Positions 45,341-58,537 of a stretch of 64,000 nucleotides of DNA are shown piece by piece. Numbering within the stretch: the stretch's first letter is position 1; every line of letters starts with the position of its first letter. Source of the stretch: Holacanthus passer (Eukaryota > Chordata > Actinopteri > Pomacanthidae); NCBI GenBank assembly GCA_025331565.1, contig JAFREQ010000043.1, positions 2,480,001 through 2,544,000 on the forward strand, read 5' to 3'. Below the pieces are notes generated by a model. The model was not told the origin of the DNA. It saw only the letters and a program-made list of their open reading frames with translations, and did no database searches. Both the position numbers and the translations under genes were made by a program.

Positions 45341-45693
45341 TGCAACACTATGAACACTACAGCTTAGTTGTGTGCGTGTCTTTACTCAGGACAAGCCTGT
45401 TACTACTTGACATGCAAATCTCTTTTCTGACCTTCTTCTGTCTGTCAGTCTCTGTCTCTCTCTCGCACTCTCACCCCCTCCACATAATCTCTCTCTCTCA
45501 TTCTGTCTCTCTCTGTCTCGCTGTCTCTCCTCTTACTTTCTGTGCCCTGCTCCTGTCCACTCTCTTTCCCTTGGCCTCCTGTACATTCACATTTCAGCCC
45601 AATTTTCTATGCCCCTTTCTCTCACTCTCCAGTACAATGGTCTTCCCATTTTTACACGCTCCCTAACTCCTGCAGCTGCGACTGATCACTGTG

Positions 45694-45696
<3 letters not shown>

Positions 45697-45733
<37 letters not shown>

Positions 45734-45744
45734 GTGTGTGTGTG
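45697..45744. repeat. (GT)n microsatellite
   Basis: About 23 GT units with one gc interruption. Another of about 14 units lies at 46002-46030. Confidence 0.9.
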
Positions 45745-45998
45745 CTTGTGTAGTTCAGCCAAATGCACAAAACCAGGAAAATGAAACATAAAATCGCATT
45801 TAATCACAAAAAATTAAAACAACAAAAAACTGTGTGTGTGCATGTTAGGTTTTGGGGTGGTTGTCGGGGTGTGTACACATGTATTTAATTGCATAACTTT
45901 GTAACAGCCAGTGCTGTGTGAGTAAATGTGGGCACATGTGTAACCTGTATGCGTCTGTTTGCCCAAGTTACCTGGGTTTATTTCCTGCATTTGAACCT

Positions 45999-46030
<32 letters not shown>

Positions 46031-46034
<4 letters not shown>

Positions 46035-49000
46035 ATTAAACCTTGGCCTGCTCTGTATACACAGCTCTGCCTGTCAAGGTGACTGCTTTGTCACAGACTA
46101 TTGCTTAACTCTTTGACTGCGCTGCCCTGCTCTTCTCCTAGTAAACCTATTCATTCACTCACACACTCAGCAGTTTCAAAAATGTAGATTTAACATTTGT
46201 TGTGACAAGCGGACAAAAAGTAGTTTCTGCCCCTTAAAACACACACACACAGGTTACTATGGGTTATTGGTTTCTGGGCCATTTAGAATAAAAAGCAGAA
46301 GCTTAAAATATAGTTTTTGTACTGTTGATGTTACTACAGATGTAAAAATGCATCATTTCACTCGTGGTGATCTGACTCTGTGGCAAAGCTGCTGTGCTCT
46401 ATTCTGTACTGTGCCATTCTTCTCTGTCTTGCTTTGTTCAGGTTTTTTACGCTGGCTGTCTCTGGACTTTTCTGTTTTGTTACGGTCTACCAGCTTAATC
46501 TAATGCTAGTTTCCCTCACTATATTGTAATGCATGAGTGGACACTCAGTGAAAGAGCCAAACTCCCAGGTCTTTATATAACGTAGTTGATCTAACGTCAT
46601 CAAAGTTTTAGATTTTCTGTTATATCTTCTATCAAAGCAGGTTATCACTAACTGACAGGTATGTGAACTCGGGGATTTGTTTGCATGCATGTGTCAAAGT
46701 GCCTAAAAGTATCTGCTATTATGTCAGTATGTAGTGTCCCATGCTTTCCTTGCAATCTAACTATACAGTTAAACTGTGGGATCTGCGGTGAGAGATATAT
46801 GTACATATGTATCGACAGAGGGTGTTTCAATAAATTTTCTTGAAAAATGTACAATAATATCAAACATGCACTAACTTTCTGGAGGTGTAAAATATATATA
46901 TAAGCATGTTCATTGATATTAAAAAAGTTAAAGTACTCTAAAAGCCATGATTTCAGACTGAACATTCTCGTCAGGACGGGGAACAATTGTTTCAGGGTTT
47001 TGCACTTTCAACAGTCCTATACTTTACATAAGACTGTACATGACATCAAACAAGTATGTGTGAGCGAGCTCAAACCGTGCAAGGAAACGCAACAGGAAAT
47101 ACTGAAATTCAACGAAGGGCTGACACATCAACATCCTATGTGATGTACAGTAATTGCAAGTGGCAGCTTTGAAAGCAGTTGTGATATAAGTTTCAGAGGT
47201 GTGATGCTTTATTGACATCATCATATAGTAGCGTAAAGACCATTTTCTTACATGTAATACAAAATTTGCATGCAATTGACAAGCATTACTTACCTGACAT
47301 CTTTCCTGCCTGCTTGAGTTTATAGCAAAAGACTAATAATGCTTCCAAGTTTTTATTTCTCAAAGCTATAGAACCAACACCTTCTGTGTCCCGTGACACC
47401 CTCAGTGTCTCTCACCTTGTAGTTATGACTTAACAGCTGGGAAACAGAAACTTCAAACAAGTGCAGGAAGGCAGGAAGAATCCCAAGTATGAGAAACATC
47501 GGAGGGACACGGGACAATGAATTCAATATTTTTCCATTTGGAGGCCAATTATATCTGAATTCCCTGTTGTGACAAACACATCATCAGTGTTAGAAATCAT
47601 CAATGTCAGGAAACCCAGATTCAACAGTTCAACAGAGGTTATCCCACAATCTTATCTCCCTGTCTTTGATACCTGGTCAAATAAAATAATTACTTGGCAG
47701 ATGTAGATGAAGTCTACACCTCTCTCTCTCTGTCTCTCTCTCCCTCATAGTCAAATACACACAGATAAGGGAAGTTGTTTTTGCCATTGGTGGGTCAATG
47801 GTCATTGCTTTGCACACACATATTGCTGGTCTCTCCCGTAAGCAGCAACAGCCTTTGTCTCGTCGGTGAAACGTTGCAGTTGGCAGATTCCACGCTGTAT
47901 TTGTTTCTCTCTCTCCTCTCTTGTTTCTGTCTGTCTCTTTTATTTTCACTCGTTTCAGGGTTGTTTTCTTACATAACAGCCAGGTGACTAAGACAAGCTT
48001 TTATAATAGATAGATGAACTTTATTCTTCCGACCTGGAAACTTGTTGGCGCGGTAGGGAGATGCTGGAATTCTCCTTCTGTTTGTTAAGTCTGTGTGGGC
48101 CTCTTTTTTTTATATTTCCCATTTTACATACATTGTGTGCACTCAACACAAAGCAGCAGAACATTGCATTTTCTCTTGCACATACTGAAAAAATTGCGTC
48201 ACCTCACCTCACCTGGTCAACCTCACCTCATTAGGTCAATTACCTGAGTACGATCGTGTGAGAGAGGACAAATTTGTCTACGCTTCGACATGTACATTGT
48301 GCATGAAGAGTGGAAATTATGGGGATTAAAGAAGCTTTTAGAGAAACTTTTAAAGGACAAATGTTATATCACCCACTATGATAACACAACCAAAAGTGGG
48401 TTTACTGGTCAGTAAATTGACACTGAATATGCTGATATAAACTATATTTTACTGTTATAATATAGGTTTTTAGATATTGTAAAATGTGTCACACATTATG
48501 ATAAAATTCTTGATTAAGATTTCTCACAGAACAGTAACACTGTTCATGGGATTGCCAATTGAAAATCACATTTTAGTTTCACTTCCCAAGACTATTCAAA
48601 GGGTTGTGTGTCAGCTAGACTAAGGCTGTAGCTTTACAATTAAAAACTCACATATGATATTTTATGAGCCCATTCCATTTTTTTTTAAAGATTCATTATG
48701 TTTACAGTCGGTGTGGAGAAAGCTTTGAAACAGCATTTAGCATTTAAAGAAATAAAATATATGGAAAGTGTAGCTGAACAGTTAACAGATAAATTAAACA
48801 CAAAAATAGTGTAAAAAAATATTTTTCTGGTCATAATATCATAAGGGTGGTGATGGGAGATTTTGTTATTTCCAAATTCTGGACTATAACATCTGTCCCG
48901 TTGCAGATTAATATATCAATAATGGAAGATGCTTTGTTATTATGATTTCAAATTTCTCATTCCTGGTTTGTGGTATTTTTATTACAAAATAAAGACATTA

Positions 49001-49200
49001 CAATACAATAATTCTTGATTTTTATGTTTCAGGTCTGATGCATATTGTCACGTGTGTTGTTTATTAATTTTAAAGGACTGAGCTGCTCATGTTGAACAGA
49101 GCTGACAAACTTGACTTTACTCTTCTGTCGATTACTTTTGGTACCTAGCTGCTGTTTGGTTTTGTCAGAGGAAGTGGTGAATGTGTTTCCTGCCCTGTCT
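46031..49200. other. No gene seen
   Basis: AT-rich sequence with simple repeats. A piece at 48005-48035 (atagatagatgaactttatt) resembles the tail of a common fish repeat. No exon is supported. Confidence 0.4.
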
Positions 49201-49304
49201 CCCCCTGCAGAAACACACACACAGTCATAGTGTGAATGCAGAGAGAGAGAGGAGGGGAAAGCAGAGCTCCAGCGAAAAGAAGGTTTAGCCAGCAGCGAGT
49301 TAAG
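49200..49304 (+). promoter_or_regulatory. Presumed promoter of the right-hand gene
   Basis: TATA-less sequence with a purine-rich tract (agagagagaggagggg, 49239-49258) followed directly by the YY1-type motif and first exon. CpG density rises around 49260-49620. The direction is set by the splice donor at 49424. Confidence 0.4.
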
Positions 49305-49423
49305 AAAATGGCGATCATGCAGGACGGATGCCTCCCCTCGTAGATGCTGCAAACGCGTTGAAATTCTTTTAGCCTTACAGCCGGCTTTCCTTTCCACTCT
49401 GTTGCACTTTATACTTCAATGAG
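49305..49423 (+). other. Presumed 5' UTR first exon of the right-hand gene (tnrc6a-like)
   Basis: The exon ends at a strong donor, atgaggtaagc (intron from 49424). AAAATGGCGATC at 49305-49316 matches the YY1 consensus (AAnATGGCGnC) often found just after the start of TATA-less housekeeping genes. The ATG at 49308 opens only an 11-codon upstream frame ending at a TAG, so the main start must be further on. The true 5' end is unknown. Confidence 0.45.
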
Positions 49424-52400
49424 GTAAGCTGTTTTCTTACCCTTTCTTTTCGTCTGGCCGATGCACGCAGAGAGCCCGGAGCAGGCAGACCGGGGGCTGG
49501 TGTAGAGAAGTTGGAGCAGCCGCTGTTGTTTAGTTAGCCGCGACCGAGCTAAGCTAGCTAGCGAAAGCCCCCCTTATTCAGCTAGCACTTGGCAAAGGTG
49601 GCTCGGTTGCATTGCAGTGTGCAAAATGGCAAACGCATCGACTGACAAACCGGGAGGTTGTGTTTGCTTGCAGGTGACTGAAAAATTCACGGCAGATTTG
49701 ACAAGGCAGACCTTTGTATTTGTAGGCAGGTTAACGTTGAGCTAACGCTAACCAGTGCGAGCATTGGTTAACCTTAGCTAGCCAGCTGTGCGTACATATC
49801 TGTCAAAAGGCAAAATGATGTATTTAATCACACAATAGTGCTTCTTTTGATTTGTTTATTGGCAACATGTCATTATTTGAGAATTCTATAGACAACCTTA
49901 TTTAATAAGTGGCCATAACAGCTTGATTTTAATAAGACCGGGTAAGTCAACTAGCCGCTTTTAGTTAGCATTAGCACTCATGCTAATTTGACGACGCAGG
50001 TTGCTCGGCACTGACTCTGATTGATTGCCCACATTTTTCTCACATACAGGAGGGACATAGTTGTTAAAATGTGCTTAAATATTCAAAATCTGCGGGTGAA
50101 GCGTAATCTAATATAAACTTGGTGGTGAATTTGTGACCCTGCAGAGTTGTGTTTCGATGGGAGCGTTTAACCCCCTCTGTCGGCAGAAAGGCAGCAGCTG
50201 GTTAGCTTAACTTAGACCTAAGCTGTGCTGGTTTTGCGGTCGTTTCCTCTTAACTTTTTACGCTGGCAAACACAGCTGAGCCACGTCGTATTTTTTTTAA
50301 ATGCATCGACTGTAATCAGATTCCCCGTTGAGGCCAGTGTTGCTCTTGGATCGCGCTGGAAAAATACCAGACTCGAGAGAAGCCATGTTGGTTAAGCTGA
50401 AAGTCAGGCAACAGCTGAGATAATGGCCGATCAGGACCCGAGCTGTAACTCTGACCTACACACACACTCTCACTCACTCACTGACTGTGTGTGTCTTTAT
50501 CTGTCGTTTTCAGGCACATACACACAGTCTGTTCACCTTGTCAGGGCCTCAGCTTTACGGGGCCCTGCTTATGCATTGCCCTGTTATGCAGCTCAACCTG
50601 CATTTCCACATTGACTAATTGACATAATTTCATGCAGCAAATCACTGGCGTGTCATACTGTTTGTTTCTGTTTGTTTGTCCTCATGTAGATCTCGTGGGT
50701 GAGGTGCTTGTATTTTAACCTGGAAACTATCAATAATTAACCTGTGACATTGAAATTTTGTTGTGTTTACCTGTGGTGGTTTTTGAGGGGAGCCATCATG
50801 GACCAGTGCCCCTTTTATACTGAATTTGGCCCCCTCCAAATGAAGAGGCTACAATAATAATAAAATCGCTTTCTTGCGATGATATGACAGAGCTGGTGGA
50901 AGAAATGTGTCTCTTTAGTGCTACACTGCTACTGGTTGACAAAATTTAACCGTGATTTGTGGGGGTGTAGGTTACCAGGTTTCCAGGAAACCAGTAATCA
51001 AAGCTAAAGAGACCACAAAGAATTTAAGGTGAGCCAAACCAGCTTATTTGTGTAAACATTACAAGGGTAAGACTTCTGGTGAGGCAGTGTTGTGGTTGAC
51101 TAGTTAACTTAATACCAGCCAGCGTAAACAGATAGCAGTTTACTTGCATTAATACTTGTCATAAGCTTTGTGATGTTGTTTGGGGGGAAAAAAATCACTC
51201 TTCATGAATGGTTAGCCTGAGTTTATGGCATGCTGTATATTTGTCTCTATTGGTTTTGCTTTATAGTTGTGAAATGAAATGTAAGGGCAAGGGGCAACCA
51301 CAACAAAAAGCAAGTCAACGATGGTGTATTAATATTCTGAGTTGCTGAAGTGATGTGAATTCTTATCCATTTTTCTTGTCTATTATTTTCATCAAAATAA
51401 AGAGGGACAAAAAGGGTAATATGTCCTATTTCACCCCTCAAAATGAAAACTGTAATGATGAGGTAGACATTGAGACACAGATGATCCAGGTCTTGAGAGA
51501 ACTAAAGGGAAAGAGCAGGAAGTGGAGAGTGGCACAGAAAGAAAGCTAGAGGACTGGTTAGCTGGAGAGACTGGTTTTCAAAGTGAGTGCTCAGAGCAGG
51601 AAGTGGAGATGGATGAAGAACCTGAGAGTGAGGCTAAGGGTGACATACAAGCAAAGCAACAGAGGATACATATGCATCCACAAGCACTGGACCATCAGGC
51701 TTGTGTTGTTGGAATAAATATTTGCCATTTGTAAAGCAACATAATCACAGTTCATATGGTGTGTCCAAGCAGAACTGTGTAGTGTTTGTGATAGAGATAA
51801 TCAAATATTCCCTTGTGCCATTGATCTATCAATATTGATAACCCATTGGTGTTTCTCGATTGCGATGCAGCCAAACCTGAACATGTTTACAAGGACCCTG
51901 ATGGGAGATGAGAAGGAGTTCAAGGGAGCCTCGTATGGCATTAACACTTGGCTTTTATCTACTGGAGTCTGCACATTATTACACATGCAGATATTTTAGC
52001 TCTTGTATACAATTCAAAAACTGGAAGAAAAAAGCCTAAACATTACAAACAAGCAATGATTACATGGAGGGACTATCAGGGAGCTTTAACAACTAATTAA
52101 TGTCAAATGTTCTAAACAAGAAACATAACAAACAGGTTAGGAAAAATGTGGAATGTATATATATATGTGTATATAAATGTGTATAACACAGTAGGGGAAA
52201 TGCTACTACTTACTGCCATTGTTTGTTTGTTTTTTAAATTGGAATAAAACCCATGTAGTTCATCTTTGTGTATCGGACAACAGACGTTACAATTGTAAAC
52301 TGAAAGTGTCTGCTCTTCACAGCAGCACCAGAGTCGCGGCACTGAGTAGCAGGAGTCAGATGTCACTTATCACGTGATGAGAGTGAAGCAAGTTGACTGA

Positions 52401-53817
52401 CAAGATGACGGTGGAGGATTTGGTGTCAAAGCGAAAGGCAATATTTGGCAACATTTCGTATTGAAACCCAGTGCTAATGCGGATCTTAATAACGTTAATG
52501 AGGTAATTTGTGAACTTTGCCTGATGATGGTGGACGTAACACCTCTAATATACACACACACCTTCAAGCATACCACAGCGGTGAGTCTGCCAAAATGGGC
52601 CCCGCAGCAAAAGCTCAACCAGAGATCAGAGAGCCAGCGCTCAGTACATAATCTGACAAATATCTTTTCATTTAAAATGTTTGGTATAATCGGTAACACA
52701 GTGTAGGAAAATTTCCTCACTGTGGTGTCCCTTCTACAGACTTTATAACCTGACTTTTCAAAAGCTGTTGATTTAGTTCAGGCATTGAATAATTTCTGGG
52801 TGGAATTTTTTATTTTTTGATAACTGAGCAGCCAGTTGCAAAACTTGATGAACAGTCTGTACTGACTACTGTTGGTCAGAGAGAGTCAGAATCAGATGCT
52901 ATGTACGATAAACTGTGACATAATGAATAGCATCCAGGCCCCAAAAGTGATGCATTTCTGAAAGAGACAGCTCTGTTTTCATTTGCTCGACTGTATGATG
53001 CAAATATTGATGATTTGAGCTACATCAATTTAGCCAAATTTTAGAAAATAGGAAATGTAGAAAAGGTCTCCATTAGTGCTGGCACTATTCATTGAGCAGT
53101 AAAAAGAAGTTTTAATTGAGCTGTTCAAACTCTGCAAAATATCAGACACGATCCCAGTAAGTGCTGCTGCTTGTGAGCAGATTTTTTCTGAAAACTTACC
53201 TCAGGTCCACAATAAATAATGAGCTTGGTGTCATACGAATTAAGTCTAGGAGGGCAAAGTCTTTAAATCTAGACTGATTTTTTTTTTCGTTTGCCAAAAA
53301 TCACCCGCAGAACACAGTTGTCGTAGTGTGAGATTCTGTAAAGGAAAATACAAGAATGTGCTGTAACTTGAGCTGAAGCTAACAGGAATTAGTTTTGTTT
53401 TGTTTCCAATATTGTAATTTAATAAAATTGTAACTGAACAAATACCAGTCATGCTATTTTATGTTGTTTTTTGGGGGGTATTATTTCAAATAGTGAACTA
53501 AAACTTTTGAAAGCTTGAACACTGTCTTTGTTTCTTTTGTCCCGGGTCGAATGTGCCCCTAACAACTGGCCCCAGCCTGCCTCCCCCTGTATAATTGGTC
53601 AGGAATCACCACGGATGTTTACCCTTTCAGGTTTAGTGCCTCTCTGTAGCCCTCTTACATGTAGTTTTCACAAGGTGTTTTTTTTTTTTTTTTTTAACAG
53701 TAAACCAATAAAACTGTGTAGAGCCCACAGGCTGGGTATCTCTCATTTCTAATTCAGGTTTGTTTAGGTAAATGATTTCTGAGAGATTAACCTTCGTAAC
53801 ACTTCTTTGTTTTTCAG
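49424..53817. other. Presumed first intron of the right-hand gene
   Basis: The first kilobase is GC-richer, with many gctagc and ttagc motifs, as in a CpG-island shore. The rest is AT-rich and holds the decayed BED/hAT relic. Short open frames at 51355-51734 (EMDEEPESEAKGD region) match nothing I know. Confidence 0.4.
52385..53260 (+). pseudogene. Decayed ZBED/hAT-type transposase relic
   Basis: One frame gives IWQHFVLKPSANADLNNVNE then VICELCL, the W/F and CX2C half of a BED zinc finger as in ZBED-type hAT transposases. About 650 bases on, PVSAAACEQIFSEN resembles the C-terminal hAT dimerisation motif (ATSVPSERVFS). The frame between is full of stops. Confidence 0.4.
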
Positions 53818-53869
53818 AGATTTGGAATTGGAAGCTGTTGCCACCAAAGAAGCTGAAGCATCCTAACAG
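53818..53869 (+). CDS. Candidate second exon of a tnrc6a-like gene
   Basis: Well flanked (tttttcag and gtaaga), 52 bases. One frame reads DLELEAVATKEAEAS and then TAA, close to the recalled human TNRC6A N-terminus MRELEAKATKDVE. No ATG precedes that frame within the exon and a stop closes it, so here it may be untranslated with the start codon further downstream. RBBP6 and TNRC6A are neighbours in human, which supports the identity. It is listed as CDS but could be 5' UTR. Confidence 0.4.
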
Positions 53870-56800
53870 GTAAGAGCGCCATCCTAAATATACACATACA
53901 TATGTGTTTTAAGAGCATGTCCACAAATTTACGTCACCATTCTAATCACTTCTTTTTCGATGATTGCATGACATATGTGTGTGTTTGTGTGGTGGGTTAC
54001 CAAAGGGTGTGTGGGTCAGGGGGACAGGGGATGGGCAGCTGCTGCTTATGCAAGCACATGCAGTTCCGTTTGAATTGAATTGGAGGGTCTGGGTTGGTCT
54101 AGGCCGCATTGTGCTGAGTAAGCTTTGCTGTTTTAAAATCGCTAAATGAGAAGCCAGAGTCCTGATGTTTTGTGTGTGGAGAGGTGTTTGTGCAGCTCAT
54201 TGTGTCCATACAGTTGGTCTACATGCAGGCACACAATAGAGCCATGGAGCAACTAGTCTGCCAACCCGCTCCAAGGGCTGTGTTTTAATCTGTTTTCTGT
54301 TTTTAGATCCTAAAGCTGTTTATAAATCTTATCATGCTCAATTTCCTGAATAGGTTTTTTTTGTTTTGTTATGATTGTAATTATAGAGAGCCGGCGCATC
54401 AAGTCACCTTCTCATCTCCGGAAGTGTTTGTTGTTGTCAAGAGATGTTGTTCAAAAAAGAGATGTAAATCATCTCAACTACCTGGTTTAGTTCAATTTTT
54501 GTTATGTATCTTCTGTAATCTATTTGTTGTGTTTCATGGTTTTAAAATATTATTAAGCTAATGACTTTGCAAGTTATTTTGCTATTTTGTTTAAAGCCAG
54601 TTAAAGATGTTTCACATTTTCCGAACACATTTTCCAGCTGTACTGTTGGAATGACTGCTGCTGAAGTAATGTAAGGGGAATCTATATTTAATACTCTTGC
54701 ATGTATTGCAACATGATATATTTCTTTTCACATTTGCACTTTTATTGTTTCTTAGTTTCACACACTAACATTCAAATGATTTGTTTCATGGCCATCGAGT
54801 TTCATTTAATCTAAAAAACAAAACTAAACGTAAAACTAACTCTCTACACATTCAACTCCTAATTTAAAACTTTTTAATTCAGGGATGTGTGTGTGTTTTC
54901 AAATAGCTGTAATTTCTTACTACATAAATTTAGTCAGAATAACTCTCCGCAATTGTTCCATAAATAACACGCTGGCAGCGGTGTTGCTTGAGGTCATTTC
55001 TGTTTCAGTTCCTGGCCTTTGGAAAATGGTTTCACTTTTATGTTTAAATAAGAGGCCCTGTCCTAAAGTTTACAAATAGCATTTTGTTGGATGTTTTTAT
55101 AAAAGGCAAACCACAGTATCATAAGTTTAATACATTTATGGCACCAGTGAGGATTACATCCTTTGTCGCAAAGTGTGTTCAGAACTACTCTGAAGTGCTT
55201 CAGTTACACATAAGCAAAACTGTTTGTCAGTTTCTAGATACCGACGCACCATCCAGCTTGCTGACGGATATTCACTGATCCAGTCTATTGCATGTGGGCC
55301 TGTTGCATTCTTAATCATCACACAGGAAGAAATAATGTGCGATTAGTTTGAACTGGTGTTATTTCCCTTGACTTGATGTCGAACAATGTGCCGTCTAACT
55401 TTACTTTCACTTTTGATTTTCAGGCACTATTTCCCAAATTACTGTTCTCTAAACATGTTTTCATTCTCGTCTAAAAATATCCAGAGGCGTTTATGAAATG
55501 TTGAAGCTGTAGCATTGACTCCATGCTGAAAAGGCCATCTTGAGATCGCCCTCTTTGGAATTTAATACAGCAGTGCTATAAATTCCTAAGGCATTGCAAC
55601 ATTGCTATATTGGTTGGGGATGAGGAAGTTGACCATTGCCCCTCTGAGCACACACCTGCAGATGGTCGTGAGAGTGCAGCAGAAATAGAGTATTTGGTGC
55701 TGTAGACCTGTGCAGGTTCAGACAGGATGCAGTCCACACAAAGACAGTTTTAAGATGAGTGTGTTGTTTAGCTGTGTGGAAGGGCGATTGGGTCTTCGAT
55801 TTGTAATTTCAATCAAATTAGTATAGCTGACATTGTGAGCTTTGACCTGAAGTAAATTTTTATCCCTGGTATAATGGTTTGGGATTCAAACAAAGCTATT
55901 AACTTAATTAAGTCTAGTAGTATTATTAGAGTAGGCTATTTTTTCTTTACTTGTTGCAGTTACAGGTTCCTTAGGTTTACTTTAGGTTGACTATAACAGT
56001 TAATGTCCTTTTTTCCTTCATTGACAACTGTCTGCTTATAATTATATATTTTTACTATTATACAAATCATAACAAAGTAAACATTCTTTTGTTCTTGAAT
56101 TCAGTTGTATTAAAAACAAACTTGAATCTGCATTTCAGAACCCTGCAAAAACCCTTGCTGCAGAAAATACTTTGATTCACAACACGCCCCACCCTCCTTT
56201 GCCAACAGCAAAATTGAATAGCTTTTTTTTTTCAACCAGAAATATCAGATTACCTTCCTTAAGTTACCATGACCTGAAATGAACTGGCCTGATTTTGAGT
56301 GCGCTGTTAAAACGACAGGTTTAATGCAGCTTGGCAGGAAATGTCACATCTTGCAAGCACAAAGCCTTCGCTGTTGCGCTGTTGGTGATGAGGAGATACT
56401 TGTTTTCATTCACTAATTGAGTGATGGCTTCCCTGAATGGAGCCTCCAGTGTTCAGCCTCTGTGAGAACATGCTAATGCAAATTGATGCAAATGATGTGG
56501 TGTTGTACATGCAAATTAGCCACGCGACTACCCTCTGGCTTTTGTTCTCCGGGGGACAGACGAGCACTTGTGAGTGTATGTTTGTGGAGGCTCATGTCTA
56601 CCATTTTATGTTTGGGTGTATGTCTGGGGTGCTTGTGTGAAAACGACTACTTCCACAAGGCTACAAATGCAATCAATATGCCGTCTCCTATAAATTTGAA
56701 AGTCCTTTCTGGCTTCGCTGCGTGACTCACTTCTGGGAGAGAAAAACACTCCTACAGGGTCTTAGGATGCAGCCTCGGATTTCTGATCTCTTCCTCCTCA

Positions 56801-58509
56801 GAAACCCAAATATAGTTTGATTATTTTTAAGTCTTTCATCTTTATTTGACAGCAGGCAGAAACGGGTTCACAGAAAAGGCAAGTGGGTGGCAGTGAAATC
56901 TGTGCTCCACTGTAAATCTCACAAAGGTAGAGCAAAAGTAGCTTTCAGCTTAATTGAATGTAGCAGATACCCTAAAGTTAATAGAGAATGTGGGAATTCA
57001 CTTTGTTTTCCAGGACATATAGACGACACCTATTCTCTTGCAGCCAAATTAAAAGTGTATCTCCTGTACTTATTGGACTCTATGCTCTACATCGCAACTA
57101 TTTTTCTCATCTTTCATCCGTCTGCTGCTCTTTATCCCTCTCGGCCCTCCCTCTCTCACAAGATGGAAAAACATAAAAGTATGTGCTTAATAGTGGAATC
57201 AGCTGTCCAGATTGTTATTTTATCCACGTCAAACACTACAAAGACCGTATTTAGAGATGAGATATTTTTAGAAAGCGATTCCTTTTCATCAGTCCGGTGA
57301 TTTGTAGGTTACAGTGAAAATGTCATCACTGTTCTGTCTGGAGGGCGTTGTAAATACATCAACATGATAAAAGTAGTTTATTAAAGGGTATTTTGTTGAC
57401 CTCTAGGGTCTGACAGACGAGGGTGACAACTATTGTCTTAAGTATCGATTTAATATGTCGATTGTTTTCCATTCATCCATTTATTGTCTATAAATGTTGA
57501 AAACTTGTCAAATGACCATCAAATTTTCTCAGAGCCCAAAGTGATGTTCAAATGATCGGTTTTGTCCACAAGTAGTCCAAATCTCAAAATATTCAATTTA
57601 CTATGATAAACAGAGAAAAGCAGGAAATGCTCACACTTAATAATCTGATACCAGCAAATGTTAAGTATTTTTGCTTGAAAAGTGACTTAAGTGATTGATT
57701 ATGAAAAAAGTCGCTTGTTTGTGAGCTTTGAAGTGGATGTCTCTAATTTTCCTGGTGTTGATGTATTATTCCACATTGGCTGGATGGACTGACATTTAGA
57801 TGGATCCCTTCTAGGCAACTTGGACAGATATCCACTCTCTGAATATAAATTCATGACAATGTTTTTCACAACGCCCAAGAGCTTTATAGCAGTGATTACG
57901 ATAACTGCAGTTTTGTACATGGTAAACTGACTCAAGATAATGTTTTTCGTATATAGCTGTAGTCATTCAGGCAAACAGGGAGGGACAATTACATTACTGG
58001 CCTGATTTATTGTGGTTGTACATTAAACTCAATAAAGAACAATAACACAAAACACATGGTCAGCACCTGTAGTTATTATCTCTCTGGTGGCCTAGATTAT
58101 GGAAGAAGTACTACTTGCGATCAGGTTTGCCGTGTACTGAAACCCACAATTACTGCATGTTTTGAATCATGGCATAGTATAAGAGAGTATACTAGAATAT
58201 AACATTTGAAATGCATTTCTCAGGTAATGAAATAAATGTCAAGGTAATTGTTTGTTACAGTTATTATTTGAGTGAGCAGTGGCTGAGCAGAGAAAGCACA
58301 CCTGTGATGTGTAATATGTTTTTTCTGGGTGAGTCCACCCTCTTGAACCCCGACCCTTGCCCTGTCACACTCAAGCACATACCTCACCTATAGCCGTGAC
58401 CTTTAAAGGTGATAGTTAAGGTGTGTGTGCACTAGAGTTGTGTTGAGACTGCGAACAGCACTGCATCCAAAAATGCAAGGGGCTGTGTGGGAGGTGCTAC
58501 AGGCTCCAG

Positions 58510-58537
58510 TAAAAAAAAAAAAAAAAAAAAAAAAAAT
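58510..58537. repeat. Poly(A) tract
   Basis: A run of about 28 A residues preceded by caggctccagt. No clear SINE body. Confidence 0.9.

Noticed and set aside
49029..49397. Minus-strand open frame of 122 codons over the presumed promoter
   Set aside because: It overlaps the first-exon/promoter region, lacks a recognisable domain and has no splice context.
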